Of a stretch of 64,000 bases of DNA, positions 57,501 through 64,000 are shown piece by piece. The stretch covers positions 52,042 through 116,041 of the forward strand of contig CANSYW010000005.1 in NCBI GenBank assembly GCA_947651395.1. The letters run 5' to 3'. The DNA comes from an uncultured Pseudoflavonifractor sp. (lineage in GTDB: Bacteria > Bacillota > Clostridia > Oscillospirales > Oscillospiraceae). Both the position numbers and the translations under genes were made by a program. Below the pieces are notes generated by a model. It did not search any database and was not told where the DNA came from. It saw only the letters and a program-made list of their open reading frames with translations. Each line of letters starts with the position of its first letter. Within the stretch, counting starts at the first letter, position 1.

Positions 57501-59535
57501 TGCCGCCGTTGTCCACGCCCCCGTTCCGGGGATCGGGGACGATCAGGTGTCCGGCCGAATTCAGATCCTCGCCCTCATACCACACCCGGACGCTGTAGGC
57601 CCGGAGATTGGTGGGGTAGGTCCCGTCCAGTCGGGGCACCCAGATGGCGGAGGACAGATCCACCGGCTGGGCAAAGGTGACCAGCACATGCTCATTGCTC
57701 CACCAGTTTTTGGCGGTCCAGGCCGTGCGATAGTTATTGTCGATCATATCCAGGAAGGTAAAGGTACCGGTGTGGTTGGCCGCATCGGCCAGGCGGATAT
57801 CGCTGATGAGGGAGTTGTCCAGGATCCCCAGGGTGGGAATGCCCTCCGGCCGCTCATACTTTACCGCCTTGGGCGTCCCCTCATAGATGGCGGAACGGGG
57901 CCCCTTTCCGATGTCATTGCCCGCCACCACATAGATGGAGTAGGTCACGTCATTTTCCAGACCGGTGATGGTGGTGTTGGCCTGCTTGAGCCGGCCTCCG
58001 GCCTGCTGCCAGGCCTCCGTCCCCTTGACCTGATACCAGACCTCATACCAGGTGGCGGACTTGCCCTCTTTCCAGCTCACCCCCAGGGCGTTTTCCAGGG
58101 CGGTGACATTTACCATATCCACCTTGTCGGGAACGCTGGCGGGAATGGGAGTGGCAGTCACCGGATCGGAGGGCTTGCCCTCCCAGGCCCCATCGGTGGC
58201 GGTGACAGTAAAGACATAGGTCTCCAGATTTTTCAGCCCTGTGACCTTGGCCCGCTCCACATCGGTGTGGAGCTCCTTGACCTCCTTGGCGCTCTGCTGA
58301 GGCCAGTAGAGCACCTTATAGCCCGACACGTTGGGCAGCTGATTCCAGGTGAGGGACACCGACTCGCTGCCCGCCTCCGTCTTCAGGCCCTTGACCTGGA
58401 TATTGGGGGCCACAGGCACCTCGGGGACAATGTCCTTCAGGAACTGGACCGACTGGACCGCGGCGTAGCCTCCCTCGGTCTTGGTGACGGTAATGGTGAC
58501 CTTCTTCACCGGCACCTTCCGGCCCAGATCCACGGTAATGACGTTGCTGCCCAGGACCCGGGCCGTGGCGTGGACCCCGGCGGGCGGGGTATGGTCAAAG
58601 GGGATCTCCAGGGGCGCCGCGCCGTCCTGGTGGACGGTGACGCTGCCCGACAGGATCGCCCCCTCCCCGGCAGGGGAGAGGATCTCGATCTCCTGGGTGT
58701 CCACCGGCTGTCCCAGGGTCAGAGGCAGGACGATATCTCCTTGCTCTGCCCGGAGCAGGACGCTGTCGTCACTGTCGTTAAAAATCGTATCCAATGTACC
58801 GGAGACCGTGGTGCCGCCCTGGGCCAGCTCCGCCTGAGTGGCCGCCAGATCCACGGGCACGGTGATCCGGGCGGTGTCCCGCAGTACGCTGCCGCCCACG
58901 GCGTGCATCAGACGGTCCACATAGGCCAGATCCACAATGTCGATGGCCCCGTCGCCGCTGAGATCATACTGGGCCAGATACTCAGGGCGGGTAGAGCCCA
59001 GCACGCCGGCCAGCTCGGCGCGATCCTTTTCATTCACCGCCCCGTCCCCGTTCACATCGCCCAGGGTAAAGGTGGCGTCGCCGGTGCCCACTACCACATG
59101 GCGGGAATAGTCCCCCAGAAGGATCTGCTTCTCCACATAGGGCTTATAGCCCCTTCCGGAGAAGGCCAGATCATATTCCCCCTGGGGCAGTCCCTCAAAG
59201 GTGGCCTCCAAAAAGCCGGGCCAGTTGCCGCCGCCCAGCTCTCCGCCGGCGGCGTCCTTCAGGGCCACCCGGGCCTGATAGCCGCCCACGGTGAAGGCGC
59301 CCTCCTCCGTCAGGGAGACCTGACCCAGGCTCTGGCCGTTCCGGCGCAGCTCTACTTTCACGTTACGATCCCGAAGCTCATCCAGCCGCTGCAGATAATC
59401 CACACGCACCGCGGCGGTGACACTGCCTGTGACAGTACTCCCGCTCTCCGCCGCCATCGCGGGGACGCAAAGGGAGCACAGCATCGTCAGTCCCAGCAGG
59501 GCTGACAGGATCCGGGTCTTCGTTTTCCTTCTCAT
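54583..59535 (-). CDS. M60-family (mucin-type) metallopeptidase with dockerin and FN3 domains
   Basis: This 1650-residue secreted protein has a signal peptide (cut near AMA, residue 29). A dockerin (about 159-212) shows two Ca2+ loops, DVNGDGAVNEKD and DLSGDGAIDIVD. Two fibronectin type III-like domains (about 390-570) and a discoidin-like region with DNNYRTAWTAKNWWSNEHVLV (about 610-640) follow. The M60/enhancin-like peptidase has its zinc motif HEIGHNMD at 1088-1095 (His1088, Glu1089, His1092). The C-terminal part (about 1230-1650) holds further beta-rich domains. M60 peptidases cleave glycosylated mucins. The dockerin is N-terminal, which is unusual. Confidence 0.88.
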   Translation of the reverse strand: MRRKTKTRILSALLGLTMLCSLCVPAMAAESGSTVTGSVTAAVRVDYLQRLDELRDRNVKVELRRNGQSLGQVSLTEEGAFTVGGYQARVALKDAAGGELGGGNWPGFLEATFEGLPQGEYDLAFSGRGYKPYVEKQILLGDYSRHVVVGTGDATFTLGDVNGDGAVNEKDRAELAGVLGSTRPEYLAQYDLSGDGAIDIVDLAYVDRLMHAVGGSVLRDTARITVPVDLAATQAELAQGGTTVSGTLDTIFNDSDDSVLLRAEQGDIVLPLTLGQPVDTQEIEILSPAGEGAILSGSVTVHQDGAAPLEIPFDHTPPAGVHATARVLGSNVITVDLGRKVPVKKVTITVTKTEGGYAAVQSVQFLKDIVPEVPVAPNIQVKGLKTEAGSESVSLTWNQLPNVSGYKVLYWPQQSAKEVKELHTDVERAKVTGLKNLETYVFTVTATDGAWEGKPSDPVTATPIPASVPDKVDMVNVTALENALGVSWKEGKSATWYEVWYQVKGTEAWQQAGGRLKQANTTITGLENDVTYSIYVVAGNDIGKGPRSAIYEGTPKAVKYERPEGIPTLGILDNSLISDIRLADAANHTGTFTFLDMIDNNYRTAWTAKNWWSNEHVLVTFAQPVDLSSAIWVPRLDGTYPTNLRAYSVRVWYEGEDLNSAGHLIVPDPRNGGVDNGGTGRDVDTWPDVRGNCAVTNFAILPFGPVKNVKKISLAVEQRGYLTVSLSELMFLEYDPAHSLPGEIDALFADALHTQLAQGVTRERIDGLRTRLSGDERNYYLNLNTLADELDLAQELLEQGKSRGVFLAGLDCRSGGPDGAKYSQGGSDLQPLGITAEAGQEITIYAQGIPEGESVNVYASQFNAEASAWRASLGKLENGRNILTVPKIGSRAGNNGGSLYVTYNGAAGADIQLHVRRGTDIPVLELAHWYELDEAARREVIGAYVEELEAYLGGMTIGSPTSDYRNVTEISTPVALLSLPALAVKGALGAGDRADKIQTLYDDVLAWEDIMAICKTTQGIDAVYGQNDMQTRQNIRCMTMFAGAFMYAAGNHIGIGYGSCGGMVTGKPIATLGEGASVNQLFGWGIAHEIGHNMDKLGKAETTNNIYSIMVQTYDGKENTLPSRLEKSGKYDGIFTKVAQGYPGASNDVFVQLGMYWQLHLAYDNGSEPMKFYNSFFKAWKAGTYTAGAVSYDDRVALTAAGVAKRDLTEFFTRWGMSLSDKTRDTLAGYQAESRAIWYLNDQSRRERLSGTAGAVGSVKAAAAMATGKDNEILISIDASGLRGKLQGYEIVRNGTPVAFVPAGTGKSVSYTDVIGSGNHRTYSYQVVAYDVLGNRVSAADAGEVRVAYDKTLDPSAYDISVKNGSVVITLKKETPVSGLKITNLTLGGGSYTVLIADKDGKETTALTGTFTAGQNQAVDDKESFVSYFKMPGAAQTDTRIWTYDAKTVTITGIPAGVRPENVKLITYPGDDVAFLEGATMGRLWADYHYTALDDNGNEVPQVIPKDTLVILGTYRGDPVYNTLAVQGRYSATGIDAAGEVVETEAVERPVAGYAFLFAEVPEVGEVCDISDGIFLFVPDVQQEAQLQGESSHCDVTNLLPSQIRVELYRTDDPNDASSRRITAQTLWIHSPGGTKEDMPVVVLEGGSGE

Positions 59536-59605
59536 GGTTTAACATCCTTTCCTGCTCTTCCCGCCCATGGTCCTCAGGCGGATTATCCCAGTTTAGGGTT
59601 ACATA

Positions 59606-59634
59606 ATTATAGCAAGTCCCCCTGAACTTGACAA
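59606..59634 (-). promoter_or_regulatory. Promoter of the M60/SLH operon
   Basis: On the minus strand TTGTCA and TATAAT are separated by 17 bases, about 70 bases upstream of the M60 gene start. Confidence 0.8.
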
Positions 59635-59710
59635 CAGGTTTCGTCAAAATTTTTTCAAAAAAACACCTTTTATGGGGGTGACGCCTTCCCGACGCCACTA
59701 TACCTTGCGC

Positions 59711-60247
59711 TCAGCACAGCTGCCATATCCCCAGCCCCACCAGCATGACGCCTGAGACGGGCAGGGCCCAGCGCCCCCAGCCGGAAAGCCGCCTTCCCAG
59801 CTTTCCGCCCAGCCAAAGACACACAAGGGTCACCACAAAATTGCAGCCGGAGGCCAGCACGGGAGAAAGTCCTGTCACACCGGCGGCCACCCCCACGCCG
59901 GCATTGTTTACCGCCAGAGCGGCGGAGAGGGCCACCCAGCCCCGGTCACGGCCCGGGCCAGGGGCCGCTCCACCGCCCCGAAGGGCGTCCAGCAGGTACC
60001 AGAGCCCCAGGCCGGTGAGGGCCAGGCCTCCCAGCCGCTCCGAGAGCCCCGCCGGCAGCAGGGTCGCCCCCGCCGCCCCCAGGGTCAGGGAGAGAAAGGT
60101 CACGGCGGTGGTCACCGCCGCCACCGAAAAAGTCCAGCGGCCCACGCCCTCTTGCCGCGCCCCCTGGCCCACCGCCGCCAACACCGTATCCAGATTGCAG
60201 GCCAGAGCAAAAACAACAGCCGCCCCCAGGGCGGAGATCATATCCAT
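59711..60247 (-). CDS. YtaF/MntP-like membrane protein
   Basis: This 178-residue protein has about six membrane helices arranged as two similar halves, each with a polar motif in the first helix: ALACNLDTVLAAVGQG and ALAVNNAGVGVAAGVTG. That internal repeat with Asn-Asp/Asn-Asn is typical of the MntP/YtaF group (Mn2+ efflux or sporulation-associated). ATG 60247 follows GGGAGGTG; an extension to 60355 has no ribosome site. Substrate assignment is uncertain. Confidence 0.7.
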   Translation of the reverse strand: MDMISALGAAVVFALACNLDTVLAAVGQGARQEGVGRWTFSVAAVTTAVTFLSLTLGAAGATLLPAGLSERLGGLALTGLGLWYLLDALRGGGAAPGPGRDRGWVALSAALAVNNAGVGVAAGVTGLSPVLASGCNFVVTLVCLWLGGKLGRRLSGWGRWALPVSGVMLVGLGIWQLC

Positions 60248-60299
60248 AGGATCACCTCCCGGTATCCTATGGGGCCCGGGACCCGGGGGTGCGCCGTGC

Positions 60300-60328
60300 T
60301 TGCCTCGGCGCCCTCGCTGTGGTATAAT
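60300..60328 (+). promoter_or_regulatory. Promoter of the HD-domain/MATE operon
   Basis: TTGCCT at 60300 and TATAAT at 60323 are separated by 17 bases, 39 bases before the start codon at 60367. Confidence 0.7.
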
Positions 60329-60366
60329 TTGATTGATGAGAATAATTGACAGCAAGGAGAAAAACC

Positions 60367-60957
60367 ATGAGCGGAAAAGCTGAATTTATAGAGGTATTCC
60401 GGGAAAACATTCACCGTGAGGGGGCGGACGCCCTTCTGGACTATCTGGAGAATAAGTCCGACTTCTTTACCTGTCCCGCCTCCGCCCGATATCACGGCTC
60501 CTATGCCGGCGGTCTGTGCGACCACAGTCTGAACGTCTACCACTGCCTGAAGGACTATCTGGCCCGGGAGCGGGTGGCGGAACTCTACGGCATTGAGGCC
60601 GACGACGAGAGCGTGGCCATCGCCGCCCTGCTCCACGATCTCTGCAAGATCGGCTGCTACAAGGCGGGGTCCCGCAACGTAAAAAACGAGGCCACCGGCG
60701 CCTGGGAGAAGGTCCCCACCTTCTTCTTTGAGGATCCTCTCCCCTACGGCCACGGGGAAAAGAGCGTGTACATCATCTCCGGCTTTATGAAGCTCAAGCG
60801 GGAGGAGGCCATGGCCATCCGCTGGCACATGGGCTTTTCCGGCAGCGAGGACAGCCGGCTGGTGGGTCAGGCCCTGGAGAAATATCCCCTGGCCTTTGCC
60901 CTGAGCGTGGCCGACATGGAGGCCACCTACTTTCTGGAAGGAGATCCCAACAACTGA
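60367..60957 (+). CDS. HD-domain phosphohydrolase-like protein
   Basis: This 196-residue protein carries an HD-superfamily metal site: His43 and His53 (RYHGSYAGGLCDHSLNVYH) and His90-Asp91 (ALLHDLCKIGCYK), plus a later conserved Asp (VADMEAT near 185). Such proteins hydrolyse nucleotides or cyclic nucleotides; the substrate is unknown. AAGGAG precedes ATG 60367. Its TGA shares a base with the MATE start (TGATG), indicating coupling. Confidence 0.82.
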   Translation: MSGKAEFIEVFRENIHREGADALLDYLENKSDFFTCPASARYHGSYAGGLCDHSLNVYHCLKDYLARERVAELYGIEADDESVAIAALLHDLCKIGCYKAGSRNVKNEATGAWEKVPTFFFEDPLPYGHGEKSVYIISGFMKLKREEAMAIRWHMGFSGSEDSRLVGQALEKYPLAFALSVADMEATYFLEGDPNN

Positions 60958-62327
60958 TGGAAGATAAAAACGCGCTTGGCGCCGCCCCGGTGGGGCGGCT
61001 GATGGTCAAACTGGCGGTACCCGCCGTCTGCGCCCAGCTGATCAACGCCCTTTACAATATCGTGGACCGGATGTATATCGGTCATATGGAAGGGGTAGGG
61101 GATCTGGCCCTCACCGGTCTGGGGGTGGCCTTTCCCATTATCATGTTCATCTCCGCCCTCTCCGCCCTGGCGGGGATGGGTGGCGGCTCCCGGGCCGCCA
61201 TCCGTATGGGGGCGGGAGACACCGACGGGGCGGAGGCCATCCTGGGTGGCTGCACCGCCCTTCTGCTGGTGATGGCCATCCTCTCCACCGCCCTGTTCCA
61301 GATCTTGAAAGACCCCCTTCTCCTCCTCTTCGGGGCCAGCGAAAACACTCTGCCCTATGCCAGCGGCTATCTCTCGGTCTACCTGTGGGGCACGGTGTCG
61401 GTCCTTTTCTCCCTGGGGCTCAATAACTTTATCACCACCCAGGGCTTTTCCCTGTTCTCCATGCTCACCGTTGTCATTGGCGCGGTGTGCAACATCGTTT
61501 TGGATCCCATCTTCATCTTCGGCTTCCATATGGGGGTCCGGGGGGCCGCCCTGGCCACCATCCTGGCCCAGACCATCTCCGCGGTATGGGTGCTCTCCTT
61601 TCTGCTGGGCAAGCGTACCCAGCTCCACCTCCGGCTCCGGCACCTGCGCCTGAAGTCCGAGGTGCTGCTGCCGGTGATCGCCATCGGGGTCTCTCCCTTT
61701 ATCATGCAGTCCACCGAGAGTCTGGTGAACATCTCCTTCAACTCCTCCCTGCTGAAATACGGCGGCGACCCCTACGTGGGCGCCATGACCATCGCCTCCT
61801 CGGTGATGCAGGTGGGCACCATGCCCTTTATGGGTCTGGCCCAGGGCGCTCAGCCCATTGTGGGCTTTAATTACGGCGCGGGAAATATGGATCGGGTCAA
61901 ACGGGCCTTCCGGCTCCTTTTTATCAGCGGAATGATTTACTCCGTCACGGTTTTTGCCCTGATCCAGCTCTTTCCCGGGGTCTTCATCGCCATCTTCAAC
62001 AATAAGCCCCAGCTGGTGGAGGTGGCCAGACAGACCCTTCACGTCTACTTCGGCGGCATGTTTGTCCTGGGGATCCAGTTCTCCTGCCAGCAGACCTTTG
62101 TGGCCCTGGGAGAGGCCAAGGTCTCCCTCTTCCTGGCCCTGCTGCGCAAGATCATCCTGCTGATCCCCCTCATCTTTATCCTGCCCCAATTCCTCTCCGA
62201 CAAGGTCTTCGCCGTGTGGCTGGCTGAGCCCATCGCCGACGTCTGCGCCGCCACCGTCACCGGCTGTATCTTCTTCTACCGCTTTCCCCGCATCCTCCAG
62301 CGGCGCTCCGACGAGCTGCGCGCCTGA
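60957..62327 (+). CDS. MATE-family multidrug/organic cation exporter
   Basis: This 456-residue protein has about twelve membrane helices in two homologous halves. Typical MATE stretches are IVDRMYIGHMEGVGDLALTG near residue 24, FAVAFP-like GVAFPIIMFISALSALAGMGGG near 55-75, and GLAQGAQPIVGFNYGAGNMDRVK near 290. It would export drugs or metabolites in exchange for Na+ or H+. It is coupled to the HD protein gene, with a terminator behind. Confidence 0.93.
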   Translation: MEDKNALGAAPVGRLMVKLAVPAVCAQLINALYNIVDRMYIGHMEGVGDLALTGLGVAFPIIMFISALSALAGMGGGSRAAIRMGAGDTDGAEAILGGCTALLLVMAILSTALFQILKDPLLLLFGASENTLPYASGYLSVYLWGTVSVLFSLGLNNFITTQGFSLFSMLTVVIGAVCNIVLDPIFIFGFHMGVRGAALATILAQTISAVWVLSFLLGKRTQLHLRLRHLRLKSEVLLPVIAIGVSPFIMQSTESLVNISFNSSLLKYGGDPYVGAMTIASSVMQVGTMPFMGLAQGAQPIVGFNYGAGNMDRVKRAFRLLFISGMIYSVTVFALIQLFPGVFIAIFNNKPQLVEVARQTLHVYFGGMFVLGIQFSCQQTFVALGEAKVSLFLALLRKIILLIPLIFILPQFLSDKVFAVWLAEPIADVCAATVTGCIFFYRFPRILQRRSDELRA

Positions 62328-62340
62328 CCCCACGTGAAAA

Positions 62341-62380
62341 ACGGCGCCTCCCCAAAAGGGGAGGCGCCGTTTCTATATTT
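62341..62380. terminator. Convergent bidirectional terminator
   Basis: A perfect 13-base stem (ACGGCGCCTCCCC and complement) with a four-base loop sits between convergent MATE and ABC genes. T-rich sequence follows on the plus strand (TTCTATATTTTT). Confidence 0.85.
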
Positions 62381-62385
62381 TTCCC

Positions 62386-63135
62386 TCAGAGCACCTTGGA
62401 CAAAAAGTCGATGGTCCGCTGCTCCCGGGGATGGGCGAAAAACTCCTGAGGGGTGTTCTGCTCCAGAATGCGCCCCCCGTCCATAAAGAGCACCCGGCTG
62501 CCCACCTCACGGGCAAAGCCCATCTCGTGGGTGACCACCACCATGGTCATCCCCTCCCGGGCCAGCTCCTTCATCACCTCCAGCACCTCTCCCACCATCT
62601 CGGGATCCAGGGCGGAGGTGGGCTCGTCAAAGAGCATCACCTCGGGCTCCATAGCCAGCGCCCGGACAATGGCGATGCGCTGCTTCTGTCCGCCGGAGAG
62701 ACGGATGGGGTACTCCTGGGCCTTGTCGGAAAGGCCCACCCGCTCCAGAAGGGCCATGGCCCGCTCCTGGGCTTCAGCCTCGGAGCACAGCCCCAGCTGG
62801 ATGGGGGCCAGGGTGATGTTTTTCATCACTGTCATATGGGGAAAGAGGTTGAAGTGCTGGAACACCATGCCCATCTTCCGCCGGTGCAGGTCGATGTCGG
62901 TCTTGGGGTCGGTGATATCCACCCCATGGAACATCACCGTTCCGCTGGTGGGCACCTCCAGAAGATTCAGACACCGCAGCAGGGTGGACTTGCCCGAGCC
63001 GGAGGGGCCGATAATGGCCACCACCTCTCCCTGGGCAATGTCCACCGAACAATCATCCAGCGCTTTCACCGAGCCCTTGCTGAACTCTTTGGTCACATGG
63101 CGCACCTGGATCAAGGTATTAACGCTGGTCTCCAC
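62386..63135 (-). CDS. Polar amino-acid ABC transporter ATPase (GlnQ-like)
   Basis: This 249-residue ATPase has Walker [10 protein letters not shown] (about 43-51), signature LSGGQKQR (about 144), Walker [14 protein letters not shown] (about 162-174) and the H-loop VVTHEMGFA. Length and the sequence around the Q-loop ([14 protein letters not shown]) are those of GlnQ/HisP-type amino-acid importers. The GTG start at 63135 follows AAAGGAGG. It overlaps the permease gene by 17 bases. Confidence 0.93.
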   Translation of the reverse strand: METSVNTLIQVRHVTKEFSKGSVKALDDCSVDIAQGEVVAIIGPSGSGKSTLLRCLNLLEVPTSGTVMFHGVDITDPKTDIDLHRRKMGMVFQHFNLFPHMTVMKNITLAPIQLGLCSEAEAQERAMALLERVGLSDKAQEYPIRLSGGQKQRIAIVRALAMEPEVMLFDEPTSALDPEMVGEVLEVMKELAREGMTMVVVTHEMGFAREVGSRVLFMDGGRILEQNTPQEFFAHPREQRTIDFLSKVL

Positions 63136-63856
63136 GGCGCATCCTCCTTTCAACGGCCTCAATGGCCTTGCTGGCGGGGAAGTTGATACAGAAATAGATG
63201 ATGGCGGCCAGAATATAGGGACCTATGGAGATGTAAGTACTGGACGCCACCGTCTTGGCCCCCCACATCAGCTCCTGCATTCCCAGCGCCATACAGATGG
63301 AGGACTCCTTGACCATGGTGACCATCTCGTTGGCCAGGGTGGGCAGGATATTCTTCACCGCCTGGGGCAGCACCACCAGCTTCATGGCCTTCCACTTGGA
63401 CAGGCCCAGAGACCGGGCGGCCTCCATCTGACCCCCGTCCACCGCCAGGATCCCCGCCCGGAAGATCTCCGCCACATAGGCCGAGCTGTTCAGGGCCAGA
63501 GCCACCACGCCGGGAATGAAGTAGGACAGATCCACAAATCCGAAAACCTTGATGGAGGGAATGCGGATCACATTGAAAAGGCCGAAAAAGATAATGGACA
63601 GCTGCACCAGCAAAGGGGTGGAGCGAAACACCGCGATGTAGGCCCCCGACAGACTCTTCACCAACCGGTTCTTACTCAGCCGCATCAGGGCCAGCAAAAG
63701 GGCGGGAAGAATGGCCAGCAGCACCGAAACCACGGCCAGCAGCAGCGTGTACTCCACGCCCTGGACAAAGTACAGGGCATACTTGGGCAAAAATTTAAAG
63801 TTGAAAAAGCTGGCGGGGGAAAGGCCCGCGTACCAGGCCGCAATGGCTTCAAACAT
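63119..63856 (-). CDS. Polar amino-acid ABC transporter permease
   Basis: This 245-residue HisM/GlnP-type permease has about five membrane helices and the EAA-like loop [22 protein letters not shown] near 145-165. The start at 63856 follows CGGAAGGAG. The matching binding protein is expected upstream, beyond the window edge. The remaining 144 bases to the end are very GC-rich with hairpin-forming G and C runs and hold no gene I can support. Confidence 0.92.
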   Translation of the reverse strand: MFEAIAAWYAGLSPASFFNFKFLPKYALYFVQGVEYTLLLAVVSVLLAILPALLLALMRLSKNRLVKSLSGAYIAVFRSTPLLVQLSIIFFGLFNVIRIPSIKVFGFVDLSYFIPGVVALALNSSAYVAEIFRAGILAVDGGQMEAARSLGLSKWKAMKLVVLPQAVKNILPTLANEMVTMVKESSICMALGMQELMWGAKTVASSTYISIGPYILAAIIYFCINFPASKAIEAVERRMRRGDQR

Positions 63857-64000
63857 GATCGTTCTCCTTCCGGATCGGTTTTACCGACACAGCCGCGGGG
63901 GGGCCCCGGCCCCCCCCGCCCGGGGGCGGGTATTAGGTTTTTTACCGGGGGGTTAATGCGCCGCTGGCGAGCAAGCACAAGGCGGAGGGCCGCCGCCAAA

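Noticed and set aside
54574..59505. 1643-codon plus-strand frame opposite the M60 peptidase gene
   Set aside because: It runs fully antisense to a gene with signal peptide, dockerin and HEIGH motif. It has no recognisable motifs and a Gly/His/Leu-rich composition.
63685..63999. Minus-strand frame at the right window edge as a partial binding-protein gene
   Set aside because: It runs through long G/C runs, has no signal peptide or lipobox and overlaps the permease gene in another frame.

Overview
The window looks like the chromosome of a GC-rich gut Clostridia, most likely an Oscillospiraceae relative (inference). The reasons are strong AGGAGG-type ribosome sites, a nine-gene V-type ATPase operon, S-layer-homology (SLH) surface proteins, a YtaF/MntP-like protein and a dockerin-bearing M60 peptidase. 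An integrated conjugative element of about 37 kb sits in a tRNA-Val/tRNA-Gly locus.

Left chromosomal arm (1-15435). An ABC importer (lipoprotein binding protein, fused double permease, TOBE-type ATPase) is followed by a class II aldolase and a terminator. Next come the V-ATPase genes in the order H/G, I, K, E, C, F, A, B, D. Its proteolipid keeps all the Na+-ligand positions known from Enterococcus hirae NtpK. A ferritin-like protein gene on the minus strand and tRNA-Val(GAC) close the arm.

Conjugative element (about 15436-52519). The 25-base 3' end of tRNA-Val is repeated at 15411 and 52495, and a complete tRNA-Gly(GCC) is repeated at 15573 and 52680. Nearly every gene is on the minus strand. 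From the left it carries a DinJ-YafQ toxin-antitoxin pair, an orphan Dam-type methylase, an HTH protein and a full Tad (type IVc) pilus set. The pilus genes are joined by start/stop overlaps to a Gram-positive type IV secretion set: NlpC/P60 hydrolase, VirB4, PrgI, VirB6-like, a VirB2-like pilin candidate and a VirD4 split in two. Then come SSB, several secreted proteins, a MobL relaxase, an SLH/leucine-rich adhesin, a MobC-like protein, an RP4-like oriT, an ArdC-like zincin, a TOPRIM/DUF3991 protein, a Fic protein, ParB and ParA. I found no integrase gene; only a short gene remnant lies near the right attachment repeat.

Right chromosomal arm (52520-64000). After the second tRNA-Gly there is a probable type I toxin-antitoxin locus. 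It is followed by an overlapping pair: a 1650-residue dockerin/M60 peptidase and an SLH protein whose N-terminal domain resembles a cohesin. The rest is a YtaF/MntP-like membrane protein, an HD-domain protein coupled to a MATE exporter, and a polar amino-acid ABC importer (permease plus ATPase) that runs to the window edge.

Most notable observations: Tad pilus and conjugation genes in one overlapping gene string; five unrelated element proteins that share a short acidic C-terminal tail (a possible type IV secretion signal); VirD4 interrupted at a G6 run; a nic-like oriT; the double tRNA duplication without an integrase; and the possible dockerin-cohesin mucinase anchored to the S-layer.
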